From a virus, in IMG/VR virus record IMGVR_UViG_3300035034_000469, positions 1 to 41,801 of that record: a stretch of DNA of 41,801 bases. One strand, given 5' to 3'. Under the pieces are notes generated by a model. It was not told the origin of the DNA, made no database searches, and saw nothing but the letters and a program-made list of their open reading frames with translations. Positions 6,780 through 16,406 of the stretch are shown piece by piece. Within the stretch, counting starts at the first letter, position 1, and each line of letters starts with the position of its first letter. The position numbers and the translations under genes were made by a program.

Positions 6780-8339
6780 CTACAAAGCTGTGGTAGCCAA
6801 AGTTCCGGCATTATCTACAGTGATAACAAAGGATGAGCCGTCAGGAGAATGAAGAATGATGCCTGTAGACTCGTCTCCCACTGGAGAAACATCAGGGATG
6901 GTATGGGGAGACCTTTTGATCTCGACCCTTCGACCTACTAAGACTCCCCACTCGTCCTCGGCCAGGGGGCTGGCAGGGAGCTCGTCCACAGGATCCCATC
7001 CGTCCGGAAGATAGTCTTGGGCCGGGTAGACGTCGGAGCCAATCACCCAAGACCTTTCTCCTGTGATCCCCACACCATTCCCTAGAACGTGAGACTTAAT
7101 CCCGGAAAGATCTAAGGCCGTTCCGATCCCAATGGTCTGGTACTTATTGAGAGCAATAGCTGTTCCCAACCCAACAGCATTTCCCCCGTTGGCTGAGCTA
7201 GCCTGCGCTGAAGAATAGTCAGAGAACTCTGAAGTTCCTTCAATGAGTACGCTGAACCCCAGAGCCACAGACTGAGGGGCCCCAGTGACGTCAGAATTAG
7301 TTCCTATAGCAACAACCCCATGAGCATTTGATATATTGTTGCCTAGTCCAACAGCAAGAGAGTTACCGGAGTCAGTAGAGTTCCCCACTCCAATCAGAAA
7401 ACTTTGACCGCTCCCTCTCCAGTCATCTTCCTGCGTGGTTAAGGTATTTCCCGTACCAAACATAAGAACATCGCTAGGTCTAACGCCGTCAGTTAGAGTA
7501 ATCTCATTAGAAGTTCCAATTTGGGTAAGGTCACGAGGCCCGGTACCACTAGAACTATCAAACTGATTGTTCGTGCCTAGCTGTAAGATATTTTTCGCAA
7601 CTCCTAGCACAGAGTTGGCCATTCCTATACTAAAGACACCATCGCTCGCGTCTGAGTCATCGAGAGCATCGTAACGGTGTCCTACTCCAATCAGAATGGC
7701 TTGATTAACCGATCTAAGAGCTTTTAGATCTGATCCGATAGCAACAATATTTGCACGACTCCCCGGAGTAGCGGTGGGACGTCCTTTAGAGTCGAAGGAC
7801 TGTAGATTCTCTACTCCCAACCCAATAGTGTTTCCTAAGGCCACCACCCCTTCGTTGCACATCGCCTCAACTACAAGGCCCATCGCTATGGACCCATAGG
7901 AGCTCATGCGGACTCCTGACCCAATCATGGTTGAGTTGGTAGACATTCCTCCCGTATCCGGATCTGTCACTGTCGCCACGTCTAGGCCAAACATAACCAT
8001 AGGATCGTTACCCGAAAACCAAGGGGGAGGGTTATCTGCTAAAGGATAGGCGTTCCCCCAGTGGGAGAAGAGTCTAGTCCATCCGGATAATGTTGGCCAC
8101 CAAGGCATTCCATTACGGTCAATGAGAAAGTCGTTCTCTCCTACTCGACCTACATTAACGGAGTGATAGATCTGACCTCCACCGACCGCACTCTGAGAGG
8201 TACTTAGGCGCTCAGCGGGGGCCTGGCGGTCCACAGGACGAGCGGATCTAAGCCGCCCTCCCAGGGTCCCGTCGAAAGTAGATTGCTGGGCCCGGATTAA
8301 CCTGTTTCCTGTGGGCTGTTGGGGTCTTCTAGCTGTCAT
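6780..8339 (-). CDS. Tail fibre / receptor-binding protein with YadA-head-like repeats
   Basis: The 519-residue protein has an N-terminal linker rich in Arg/Gln/Pro, a short WxxxSGW region, and then a run of about 14 repeats from residue ~147 to ~447. Each repeat carries a hydrophobic-x-hydrophobic-G core followed by a polar turn: VVALGNTIGLG, IVAIGSDL, SLAVGLGNNI, VVAIGTNSDV, SVALGF, NAVGLGTAI, SWVIGSDV. This is the pattern of the trimeric left-handed beta-roll of YadA-type adhesin heads. The C-terminus (GIILHSPDGSSFVITVDNAG) resembles tail-fibre C-terminal domains. The start overlaps the previous stop (ATGA) and has AGGAG upstream. Position at the end of the tail module supports a host-binding fibre. 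The trimer is inferred. Confidence 0.78.
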   Translation of the reverse strand: MTARRPQQPTGNRLIRAQQSTFDGTLGGRLRSARPVDRQAPAERLSTSQSAVGGGQIYHSVNVGRVGENDFLIDRNGMPWWPTLSGWTRLFSHWGNAYPLADNPPPWFSGNDPMVMFGLDVATVTDPDTGGMSTNSTMIGSGVRMSSYGSIAMGLVVEAMCNEGVVALGNTIGLGVENLQSFDSKGRPTATPGSRANIVAIGSDLKALRSVNQAILIGVGHRYDALDDSDASDGVFSIGMANSVLGVAKNILQLGTNNQFDSSSGTGPRDLTQIGTSNEITLTDGVRPSDVLMFGTGNTLTTQEDDWRGSGQSFLIGVGNSTDSGNSLAVGLGNNISNAHGVVAIGTNSDVTGAPQSVALGFSVLIEGTSEFSDYSSAQASSANGGNAVGLGTAIALNKYQTIGIGTALDLSGIKSHVLGNGVGITGERSWVIGSDVYPAQDYLPDGWDPVDELPASPLAEDEWGVLVGRRVEIKRSPHTIPDVSPVGDESTGIILHSPDGSSFVITVDNAGTLATTAL

Positions 8340-11068
8340 GATAAACCTTCTCCTGAGGCCTCAACCTCACACCGAATGTCATATTCACTCTTCTCTTCAA
8401 TGCCTATTGCTGTAATTCTAGCATCGAATACATTGCCTTGTTCATCATGACCGACAACAATATCCCCTAGGTCGAAATCGACATAAGGGAGGCGTCCGGG
8501 AACAATCCTGAATGTAGTGGAAACTGTCTTTGTCCTTCGAGAGAGCTCTTCAAGCTCGGCTCCAATTGCGTGAGCAATCCTATCAGCGTTCATCCCCCCC
8601 AGAGAGGCTCCTCCCTCAGACAGTCCGATCTCATCCCCGTTGGGGGTAGAAAAGTTTCTCCACCCAAGTTCCGTGTCGATCAAAAGAGAGTTGTAGAGGT
8701 CAGTACTGCGCCCGATCTTATACTTGAGAGTGCTGTTCCCAACATCTAGAAGGTGGAACCTATCTTCTCTGGCTACCCCAATACCTCGATAAGATCCGAG
8801 CTGGTTGTAGGCCCTCAAGACAAGGTCGGGGCCCATCCTAATGTCAATCCCGCCCTCTACAAGCTCCTGGGCGACCTCATACACACTGGAGGCGATGCGG
8901 AAGGACCGCTCCACGACCTCTTCGTGTCCTGTCGGCCAGGACTCTCCTTCAGAGTCAAAGCCGAAAGCGAACCCCAACTCGGTAGAGGCTAAAGAGCGCA
9001 CTCCCCGACTCTTCGCCTCAGAGAAAACCTTGGCCAGAATCTGATGAGGGTACCAACCGGGACGCTTGGTGCTCAAGGCCTCCCCCGCGCTCCAGACACG
9101 CTTAGTGCTGGTGGAGGGCACCGAGGCCGTTGAGCTTGTGGTCTTATACTTTCCGGGGATAACTAGGATCTGTCCGGGGAAGATCCACCACCCAGGGCCA
9201 TTATTAGGGAGACCACTCCGAGCCGCCCGATCATCAATCTTTTTCTTGTTGGCTTTATAGATCTTCCGCCAAGGGACCCCGTATTTACGACCAATAGCAC
9301 TTAGAGTGTCCCCACTTCGTACCTTGTACTTAACCGAGACCTTCTTTTCGGTTGTGACTGTCTTCGTTCCTGTAGTGACTTCGTCCCTGTAAGGAACGTT
9401 AGCGTCTCCCTTGTAGTAGGCATACCAAGAGGAGTCGGTATGCGTTACAACACCAACAGGCTTATTCAAGATCTTCTTCATAACAGTGCAAAGGAACCAC
9501 CCATAGTTATCTCCCGGGGTGGGGCTTTGAAAGTTGGTTGTCTCTGCGGCGAGAAGATGAGTACCCTCAGAAATCACCCCATCCCAAGAAGAAGTGATTT
9601 CGGTGGCGTCGCCGTTGAACCCAGCCGTGATAATTTCCGCTCCATCTAGCCAGACACGCATTCGGTTGTCCGCCGCCGCCTGAACGAACACGCTCATCCG
9701 CTCAGTGGCATAGAACTCATTCCTCCAATAAACAGCGCCTGGGTTCGAAGGCCGTGTTGGTTTTGAAGGCCACACCAAATAAGCTGTGGGGTCGGGCCAA
9801 TCTGGAGGGCTATTCTCTCCTGTCCCTCCTTTGGCGTCTTGCTTCCTTATTGCCTCAAAATCTCGGGTCCAGTCATCTTCGTCATACCAACTGGCTTGAC
9901 GATCAGAGGTGACCAGCATTCGCTCATATCGAATGGAGGTGGAGTCATTCTCCGACCCAGTCCACTCTCGTGAATAGGAGGCCGTAGTGTCAGAATTGCC
10001 TGAGAAAAAGGAAAGAGCAGACTCAGTTCTACTGACAATTGGAGAACTTAAGGAAACAACATTACCATCAGCGTGCTCATCTGAAGAGAGCTGAATGACC
10101 AGGCGAGCAGACGAACTCCCTTCGGGAGCTAAAGCTCCCTCTAAACTCAGATTAGAAGAGGATTCGGCTTCTGTAACCGACCAATCCCCGTACACAGACC
10201 CACCCGAATCAAACTCCAAGCCTACCCGAGCTGACCCACCTAGCAGGGTAGAGTAGAGAAGACCCGCCGAAAGAACCTCCCCCGGGTTCACAGAAATGTC
10301 ATCCGAGGAAGCCTCTCGACATTCAACTTCGGTAGATCCGGAAGAGCTATATGTGAACTCCATAGATTCATAGTAGCTCCCCACCGAAGCGGGCCCCAGA
10401 GACTTTGTCACCACGGAAGAGCCTTGAATAATTTCCCAGTCAGTGAGTTGCGTAATCAAAGGAGAAGTTAATTCATTGACCTCTTCGATCCAGCCCACAG
10501 TACTAGTAAGTTCAACCGAGTCATGCTTCGACATGTAGCCAAAGTAACGTTCTCTAGATTCTCGTGTAGGATCCCCAGAAATTGGGTACTCAGGGCGAAG
10601 AATTCCCTCTGATAGAACGGAAAGGATTCCGGGCCCACTCAACTCGGACTTATCGTCCTCTGTCTCTCTTTCACTGATGAGGGTAGTGCTTCCGTTCTTA
10701 ACCCTCCAAGCAAACCTGTCTTCCCCAAGAAAACGGGCCTTGATGATATTGTCATCAGCAATGATCTTAGGGTTAGCCTGAACAGCGGGGTCAGTGAGGT
10801 TAATTTCAAGGGTACCGGAACCCTTGCCATTCAACTCATCAGACCACTTAGCAACACTCCTCTTAGCAACAGAACCTAAGAAAGTAGATCCCGTTGGGTC
10901 ATAGACCCGGAACTCAAGCCCATTGGTGTCCTCTGCACTGACAACATAAGCCGGAGCTGACTCAACCTCAGCAGAAACGCCAAAAGAGAGACCAAGAACT
11001 GAGGCCGACGCGGCTTTCAGGTTGGGCGGAGTTTCTGCCGTGGATAGGCCATAGTGAAGAGAGGACAT
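8336..11068 (-). CDS. Large minor tail protein with LysM domain, ReqiPepy6 gp37-like
   Basis: The 910-residue protein is a baseplate/tail-tip protein. The N-terminal region (about 48-150, GLEFRVYDPTGSTFLG) and the C-terminal region (about 700-905, ending in PYVDFDLGDIVVG and ARITAIGIEE) match the siphovirus ReqiPepy6 gp37-like pattern. Several inserts lie between them. One is a jelly-roll-like stretch (RMSVFVQAAADNRMRVWLDG) similar to PA14/carbohydrate modules. Another is a LysM peptidoglycan-binding domain at about 579-643 (VRSGDTLSAIGRKYGVPW, PGQILVIPG). LysM suggests contact with the cell wall during adsorption. The ATG shares its A with the stop of the previous gene, and the following fibre gene overlaps by 4 bases. 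Confidence 0.82.
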   Translation of the reverse strand: MSSLHYGLSTAETPPNLKAASASVLGLSFGVSAEVESAPAYVVSAEDTNGLEFRVYDPTGSTFLGSVAKRSVAKWSDELNGKGSGTLEINLTDPAVQANPKIIADDNIIKARFLGEDRFAWRVKNGSTTLISERETEDDKSELSGPGILSVLSEGILRPEYPISGDPTRESRERYFGYMSKHDSVELTSTVGWIEEVNELTSPLITQLTDWEIIQGSSVVTKSLGPASVGSYYESMEFTYSSSGSTEVECREASSDDISVNPGEVLSAGLLYSTLLGGSARVGLEFDSGGSVYGDWSVTEAESSSNLSLEGALAPEGSSSARLVIQLSSDEHADGNVVSLSSPIVSRTESALSFFSGNSDTTASYSREWTGSENDSTSIRYERMLVTSDRQASWYDEDDWTRDFEAIRKQDAKGGTGENSPPDWPDPTAYLVWPSKPTRPSNPGAVYWRNEFYATERMSVFVQAAADNRMRVWLDGAEIITAGFNGDATEITSSWDGVISEGTHLLAAETTNFQSPTPGDNYGWFLCTVMKKILNKPVGVVTHTDSSWYAYYKGDANVPYRDEVTTGTKTVTTEKKVSVKYKVRSGDTLSAIGRKYGVPWRKIYKANKKKIDDRAARSGLPNNGPGWWIFPGQILVIPGKYKTTSSTASVPSTSTKRVWSAGEALSTKRPGWYPHQILAKVFSEAKSRGVRSLASTELGFAFGFDSEGESWPTGHEEVVERSFRIASSVYEVAQELVEGGIDIRMGPDLVLRAYNQLGSYRGIGVAREDRFHLLDVGNSTLKYKIGRSTDLYNSLLIDTELGWRNFSTPNGDEIGLSEGGASLGGMNADRIAHAIGAELEELSRRTKTVSTTFRIVPGRLPYVDFDLGDIVVGHDEQGNVFDARITAIGIEEKSEYDIRCEVEASGEGLS

Positions 11069-11862
11069 TAGGAAACGATCACTTCATTACTAGGATCACT
11101 GGCCCCTACAATGTTCTCGGCGGTGACAAAGAAGGTCCCTACTTCATCTAGGGGGATCTCGTACGAGAGCTCAGAGGAGGAAAGCACCTCATAATTCTGA
11201 AGAAGACTATCCGAGTCGTAGTGCCATACGGTATATGAGTTGATCGGAGTGCCACCGTCGCCGGAAGATGCGGTCCAAGAAAGAACACCAGCGGTGTCTG
11301 TAAGGGAGGTGGGAGAAGTAGGAGGCCCAAAGGCGGTAGTTTCAGTCCATACCGTTGCTCCTGCATCGTCCACGGAGAGAATGAAACGAGTGTTGTCAGG
11401 GGATGTTTTGATCGTAGGCACAGGGGCTTCCTCTACATAGACGGAAAGGGGAGTTGTTTCCATAGCCACAATAAATGACTTTGGCTTTATTAAGAGCCGG
11501 TCGTTCTTGTTGACAATTCTAGGGGAAGAGAAAGGAGCGTACCCCATGTACTCATCGGAAGCATCAAACAAGGCGATCCCCAAAATGGGACCCCAGGATT
11601 CATCTGTAGCTGGCCCGAAAACCCACTGTTCAGAGTTAACCACTTCAGTTCCTTCTAGCGACAGCTCAAAGGTAGTGAGGTCGTTAGGGACAGTGACTCG
11701 ACCGTAAGATGAAGCTAGAGGCTCTTCAAGACCAGAGCCGTCCTCCTCGTCAGGGGCGCTAGTGACAGCGGCAAGTTTCCACGAGGCAGTGGGAGTGTAG
11801 TCTTCCCCGCCAAACTGTTTAAGCATGATCTTTGATCTAGTAAGCTCATTCAATAAAGCCAC
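11068..11862 (-). CDS. Minor tail protein with C-terminal fibronectin III domain
   Basis: The 264-residue protein has an N-terminal domain (about 1-130) with YGRVTVPNDLTTF and WGPILGIALFDAS, a pattern shared by small tail-tip and fibre-attachment proteins of actinophages. A linker leads to a fibronectin type III domain from about 178 to 264 (SPTSLTDTAGVLSW through INSYTVWHYD and FFVTAENIVGAS). FN3 domains are common in virion proteins and may give weak carbohydrate contact. The start is GTG at 11860-11862 with AAGGAG 8 bases upstream. It sits between Dit and the LysM tail protein and probably builds part of the tail tip. Confidence 0.7.
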   Translation of the reverse strand: MALLNELTRSKIMLKQFGGEDYTPTASWKLAAVTSAPDEEDGSGLEEPLASSYGRVTVPNDLTTFELSLEGTEVVNSEQWVFGPATDESWGPILGIALFDASDEYMGYAPFSSPRIVNKNDRLLIKPKSFIVAMETTPLSVYVEEAPVPTIKTSPDNTRFILSVDDAGATVWTETTAFGPPTSPTSLTDTAGVLSWTASSGDGGTPINSYTVWHYDSDSLLQNYEVLSSSELSYEIPLDEVGTFFVTAENIVGASDPSNEVIVS

Positions 11863-11873
11863 TGTCGTTCTCC

Positions 11874-12683
11874 TTAGAAGTATGCAGGCCGGTAGCGGAG
11901 GGTGGCATCCCCACCAGTGACAACAAGGTCATTTTCTCCGGTATTGAGCTCGAACCAGCTGTCAGATCCGGAGTACTGGATGAGAGCGTTCGCTGACTGG
12001 CCAGAGACAGTTCTATTAAAAACATCAACAGAAGCCTCAACACTGCTTCTCAACGATAGGGTTGGTGAATAAGAAGAGTTCACAATCCTGACTCCGGCTC
12101 CTAGGTCCACTTCAATGTTCTGCGTTGGCACGTCCCCGGCCACATCTATCGTATCAGAGTCTGAGGAAAACTCCACGGTCTCCTCTGCTCCATAGAAGAA
12201 CGGGTCTGGAAGTGTGAAGGTCACCGTAGTGCGGGCCAACCCCGGAGCTGACATTGAAGGCTCCAACCCCCTCACAAATTCGGCTTCTGCGGAGGCTGTC
12301 ACGATCTGGTCCTCATACACCTCCGGGTCACCCGGGGCTGAAGTCAGCACCCTGCGCCAGAATCTCTTCGTGAGCGTAACGGTCTCATTCTCTCGCCACA
12401 GCAATCTCCTGAGGGTGTCAAAGTTGTCCTGCCATCTGGCCTCAAACGACCCTTCAGGCTTGCCATCCGCATCAACACCAGCTACCCACATAGCCAAGGT
12501 GATGTCGCGAGAGGTGGCGATCTTCGGAATGTAGACCTCACCTCGGCGATAAGGGACGAGAATATTCGAGCCTCTCGTCAGAGGAACATTCGTCCTTCCT
12601 CCACCTAGAGTTGAGATGTTGTGTGCGTAAGTGTTGAGGGAGACCCCGTTCACTTCCCAATAGGTCTGTGTAGTATTTACCAT
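11874..12683 (-). CDS. Distal tail protein (Dit-like)
   Basis: The 269-residue protein directly follows the tape measure gene, where siphoviruses keep Dit. The N-terminal half has the Dit-type strand pattern (VNGVSLNTYAHNISTLGGG, RRGEVYIPKIATSRDITLAM) with WQDNFDTLRRLLW. The second half is beta-rich (TTVTFTLPDPFFYGAEETV), matching the galectin-like half of Dit. It would form the hexameric hub joining tail tube and tip. The ATG at 12681-12683 is 3 bases after the tape measure stop, so translation is probably coupled because the Shine-Dalgarno is weak. Confidence 0.8.
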   Translation of the reverse strand: MVNTTQTYWEVNGVSLNTYAHNISTLGGGRTNVPLTRGSNILVPYRRGEVYIPKIATSRDITLAMWVAGVDADGKPEGSFEARWQDNFDTLRRLLWRENETVTLTKRFWRRVLTSAPGDPEVYEDQIVTASAEAEFVRGLEPSMSAPGLARTTVTFTLPDPFFYGAEETVEFSSDSDTIDVAGDVPTQNIEVDLGAGVRIVNSSYSPTLSLRSSVEASVDVFNRTVSGQSANALIQYSGSDSWFELNTGENDLVVTGGDATLRYRPAYF

Positions 12684-12686
12684 GAG

Positions 12687-15600
12687 TTACACCCATCCAT
12701 TTACAAAGGCCAGTTCCTGTCCAGATTGAATAATGGACTCCTCGGAGGGCTCTCCTACTGGGTTGTTGATGTTGACATTCTCCATGGTGTAGTTGTTCAC
12801 GATGGTTGTTCCCATGGAAGTAGGCTTGTAGGCCCGGGAAGATCCTACCATCTTTCCTACCTCTCCGCCATTCTGGAAGAAAGAGAGCTGAGATTCTGGG
12901 CGAGAAGAAGTAGAGCTGTTCATGGCCTCTGACAAAGACATGATGCCAGCGTTTACTCTGTTTAGGTTATCAGTTCCAATCTTCCTCACAATCGACTTCC
13001 TCAGGACGAATTCTCCGGGGGTAAGCATCGAAGGAACTGTATCGTTGGTTCCGTAGCCAGGAACTGAGCCACCAGTGCTGTTGTTTCTTACACTGCCTCT
13101 TCCCTCGCCCCGTTGAGTGGAGTCAAACCCTTCCTTGAAGTCGCCAAAGATCTCCTTTGCCCAACCGCTTAGACCATCCCAGGCTGAACTAGCCCAATCA
13201 TTAATCCTTCTCGGAAGAGCTGTGAACCAGTTCTTTATCCTAACCAGCTGATCTCCCAGCCATCCCCCGATGCCCTTCATAGACTTCCAGATGTCTCCGG
13301 CTCGCGCCTTCACCATCCCAGGGAGTCTAGTGAGCCAGCCAGCAAACTCGACCCACCGCTGGGAGAGCCATCCCCCGATGCCCTGAATAAAGCGCCAAAC
13401 GTTCCCAGCTGTTTTTGAAATATCACTGGGGAGGTTCGAAAGCCAAGAGGTGAACTTTTCCCATTGCTCCCCTAACCATGGGCCAATGCCCATCATACGG
13501 TTCCAGGCGTTACCGGCGTATTCTCCAATCTTGAAAGGAAGTTCCGAAAGCCAAGAGGTGAACTTTTCCCATTGCTCTGAAAGCCAAGACCCTATGGACT
13601 TGATACCGTTCCATAGATTTCCAACAAGCACACCGATACTACGAGGGAGATCCTTTACCCAATCAAGGAACTCTTCCCCTCCTTCGATAGCTTCATCCCA
13701 GATCTTTTGGAAGTCGATGTCGCTATTAGCAATAGAGAAAATCTGCCCCGGAATACCCAGGAGAGCGCCCCGAATTGCAGCCGCCGCTAGATCTCTCTTG
13801 GTACCCTCTCCGTCTTCAATTAACGTAGCAAGACCCTCAGTAGCAGCAGTCGCTATAAGGCCAACTAACCCAGCCTTACCGACAGGACTCTTGACTACTC
13901 GACCGAAGAAACCGCCAACGCCTCCGCCAGCAGGCTTTCCGGGCTTCAAACCCCCTCCGGGGGGAAGAATAGGAGGGGCTCCGGGGGGACGAACAGGAGG
14001 GGCTCCGGGGGGACGAACAGGAGTGGCCGCTCCTCCAAGCAAACCAAAAGCTCCTAGGAGCTTAGTGAGCGCTCCCATTGCCAGCTTCTTACCAAGGACA
14101 AGGCTAAGCAGACTCAGTATGCGGCCAAGACCAAGGAAGGTCATAGCTGAGAGAGCACCTAGGGTGACGGCTAGAGTCTTTAGAACAGGTTCTGGGGTTA
14201 GTGCAATGAGATCAGAGAAGAAATTGAAAATGCTGGAGAGGACAGAATAGAACTCCTCGAATCCCTCTAGGCCTCCCTTTTCTAGGAAGTCAATAATCAA
14301 CTCGACAAGGTCTGTAAGGGCTCCAATCAGCTTCTCGCCTATTTCTGAGTCCGCGAGTAGATCCAGAAGCTCACCTAGAGCGGGGCCGAGATCAGTACGC
14401 AACAACTCAGAGAGATCCTTCATGTTCTGAATGTTGTCTTCGTCAGCGGAGACCCCAGCAAACCAGCCGAAGAAAGCTCCTGCCAGATCTGCCAGCTCAC
14501 TGAGTAGAGGCTTGAGGTCCTCAAGATACTGCTTGAACCTGGAGTCTTCCTCCCGAGCTCTTTCAGAAGCCTCTAACCAGCGCTCTGTTTGTTCTTCAAA
14601 ACTACCAGTGAGCCACTCACCAAATTCAGCGGAAGCCGCTCCATAATTGAAGAGGGTCTTCCCGATATTCTTGATGATTCTCCACCACATGCCAAGTCTA
14701 TCGGCAACGGTCTCTAGCCACTCTGCTAGGGATCCATCGTCACGAGCAGTTGCCGTAATCTCACTGAGACTAGCCAATCCATCAGCAACGGTCTCACTCA
14801 ATGCCACAGCGAAGGGGCCAGCCGCTACAGTGATATTCCTGAAGATGTCAAGAATACTTCCAAGCGCGTCCCCATAGTTTTCAATGAGGGCAACGTTCTG
14901 ACCAGCAATAGACGCAATATCTTCGAGCCACTCGTCAGAGGTGATTTGCTGAAGAAGGTCAGAAGTGACTCTACCTGCGGCTCCAGCGGCAGAACTCAAG
15001 AGAATAGTCAGGCTAGGAAGAAGATCGAACAACAACTTAGCGTCGTCTACAATCTCCTTGAAGAACGACTCCTGAACAGTTCGCTGAACATCCTCCCACT
15101 CCTCCTTCAGAGCAATGAGGGTCTCAACCACTGAGCGGGCAGAAGGAGAAAGCTTGTCTAGTGCCTTCCGGAACGCGGCCTCAGCTGAGGCGGCGGCAGA
15201 GGCCGCTCCCGCAGTTCCATTCTGAGTGTTGGTGAGAGCTAACTGGGCATCGCGAACAGCCCAGGTAGCATCCTCAAGACGACGCTGAGCCTGAATCACC
15301 TGGCGATTATTGTCTACTCCGCCTCTCTCGGCTTCCTTGAGCTCCTTCTCAGTCTCAATGCGGATCTCGCGGGCCTCTTCCGCCTGCTCCTTGAGATAGT
15401 CAGCGTACTCTTGGGCGGCAACCTGATCAGCCTCGGAAACGTTCGGATCTCCGGCGATCTCGGTGGCGTACTCCTGAGAAAATCGGGCGTTGTCCCGAGC
15501 TATGCCCTCGGCCTTAGAAGCGTCGTTGACGGCCTTCTCTAAGTCCTTAAGAAGCTGAATGTAATCCTCGCGGGCTTTGTTGAGGTCCTCTTGAGCCCAG

Positions 15601-16394
15601 CGGACATTCTCAAGCGCTCGGGCATACCTAATGTTCGCCCGCTCCAGCTCCTCCGCCCGGGTTAGCTCAGCTTGGGCCGAGCCTCCTCCGCCGCCAGAGG
15701 CTTCCTTCATAGCGTTGTAGCGCTGGAAGACGGTTCCAATCCCACCGAATGCGGTCTTCAGAGAGGCCACCAAGGTAAGGATAGCCGTCAAGCCCGGAAT
15801 CACCGAGAGGGCGGCTCCTGACAGGGATACCAAACTAGAGGCGAAGCCAAAGGTAGCAACACCCAAAGCTCCAATACCCGCAACCAAAGGATTAATAAGA
15901 GCCAGCAAACCTCCCACGATAGGAACTAGCGCAATGAAAGGAGGAATCAGCCGAGGACGCCAGTTACGAAGGGCGTTGAAGCCCTTGGCTAGTCCATCAA
16001 GCTGAGTCCTCAGCTTAGCGACAACAAGGCTTGTCCGGTCTGTTTCTCGCCGGTAGTTGCGGTGATGCTCAGTGGTCCGTTGGGTGGAGGAACCAACCCT
16101 ATTCAGGGATGTGTTTGACTCATCCAAGCGGGACTTGAAGCCCTTGACAGACGTGGAGGTGTCACGAAGTTCTCTGTTGAGCTGACGAAGAGAATGAATC
16201 TGCTCTTGAATGAGCTTTCCTTCGTTCTTCCTCCTATTATCAGCGCCATTAGAGCCTCGGGCAGACTCTCGGTTGAGATCCCGCTCTTCCTTCTTGAGGT
16301 CCGCGATTTCCTTGCGGGCCTTTCGGGCGGCGTTGGAAAGAGCCGAGAAGTCAGCAAGGGCTTTGTAGAGTACCCTCGTCTCGTTTCTCTCCAT
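12687..16394 (-). CDS. Tape measure protein
   Basis: This is the longest tail gene (1235 residues) and lies right after the two tail-assembly chaperone frames, the standard position. The N-terminus is coiled coil (RKARKEIADLKKEERDLN). A hydrophobic stretch of about 65 residues follows near 148-212 (PPFIALVPIVGGLLALINPL), then long coiled coils (EELERANIRYARALENVR). A Pro-Gly linker with two VRPPGAPP repeats is next. Four to five tandem 36-residue tryptophan repeats follow (WLSEQWEKFTSWLSELP type), and the end is conserved, with GYGTNDTVPSMLTPGEFVLR. It sets tail length and takes part in DNA ejection. The 1235-aa length predicts a tail near 180 nm by the usual 0.15 nm per residue rule. The start ATG has GGGGAG upstream. 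Confidence 0.93.
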   Translation of the reverse strand: MERNETRVLYKALADFSALSNAARKARKEIADLKKEERDLNRESARGSNGADNRRKNEGKLIQEQIHSLRQLNRELRDTSTSVKGFKSRLDESNTSLNRVGSSTQRTTEHHRNYRRETDRTSLVVAKLRTQLDGLAKGFNALRNWRPRLIPPFIALVPIVGGLLALINPLVAGIGALGVATFGFASSLVSLSGAALSVIPGLTAILTLVASLKTAFGGIGTVFQRYNAMKEASGGGGGSAQAELTRAEELERANIRYARALENVRWAQEDLNKAREDYIQLLKDLEKAVNDASKAEGIARDNARFSQEYATEIAGDPNVSEADQVAAQEYADYLKEQAEEAREIRIETEKELKEAERGGVDNNRQVIQAQRRLEDATWAVRDAQLALTNTQNGTAGAASAAASAEAAFRKALDKLSPSARSVVETLIALKEEWEDVQRTVQESFFKEIVDDAKLLFDLLPSLTILLSSAAGAAGRVTSDLLQQITSDEWLEDIASIAGQNVALIENYGDALGSILDIFRNITVAAGPFAVALSETVADGLASLSEITATARDDGSLAEWLETVADRLGMWWRIIKNIGKTLFNYGAASAEFGEWLTGSFEEQTERWLEASERAREEDSRFKQYLEDLKPLLSELADLAGAFFGWFAGVSADEDNIQNMKDLSELLRTDLGPALGELLDLLADSEIGEKLIGALTDLVELIIDFLEKGGLEGFEEFYSVLSSIFNFFSDLIALTPEPVLKTLAVTLGALSAMTFLGLGRILSLLSLVLGKKLAMGALTKLLGAFGLLGGAATPVRPPGAPPVRPPGAPPILPPGGGLKPGKPAGGGVGGFFGRVVKSPVGKAGLVGLIATAATEGLATLIEDGEGTKRDLAAAAIRGALLGIPGQIFSIANSDIDFQKIWDEAIEGGEEFLDWVKDLPRSIGVLVGNLWNGIKSIGSWLSEQWEKFTSWLSELPFKIGEYAGNAWNRMMGIGPWLGEQWEKFTSWLSNLPSDISKTAGNVWRFIQGIGGWLSQRWVEFAGWLTRLPGMVKARAGDIWKSMKGIGGWLGDQLVRIKNWFTALPRRINDWASSAWDGLSGWAKEIFGDFKEGFDSTQRGEGRGSVRNNSTGGSVPGYGTNDTVPSMLTPGEFVLRKSIVRKIGTDNLNRVNAGIMSLSEAMNSSTSSRPESQLSFFQNGGEVGKMVGSSRAYKPTSMGTTIVNNYTMENVNINNPVGEPSEESIIQSGQELAFVNGWV
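13160..13680 (-). repeat. Tandem 108-bp (36-aa) tryptophan-rich repeats in tape measure
   Basis: About four to five consecutive units of 36 codons carry the pattern G-x-W-L-x-x-x-W-x-x-F-x-x-W-L-x-x-L-P, followed by a helix ending in W-x-x-x-x-G-I. Two units share a nearly identical 30-base stretch at about 13438 and 13546, 108 bp apart, showing recent duplication. Confidence 0.75.
13971..14018 (-). repeat. Two exact 24-bp tandem repeats in tape measure
   Basis: Two identical 24-base units at 13971-13994 and 13995-14018 encode the repeated VRPPGAPP linker. A diverged third copy lies at each side. This is a likely site of slippage between phage relatives. Confidence 0.8.
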
Positions 16395-16406
16395 GCTCTC
16401 CCCTTA

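Noticed and set aside
10650-10658. GGACGATAA on the minus strand, similar to the promoter motif
   Set aside because: Lies deep inside the large tail protein gene, encoding E-D-D-K, with no start codon near; likely chance.
14698-14705. GCCGATAG in the tape measure gene
   Set aside because: Only the 8-base core matches, no gene start is near, and flanking GG and TA of the motif are absent.
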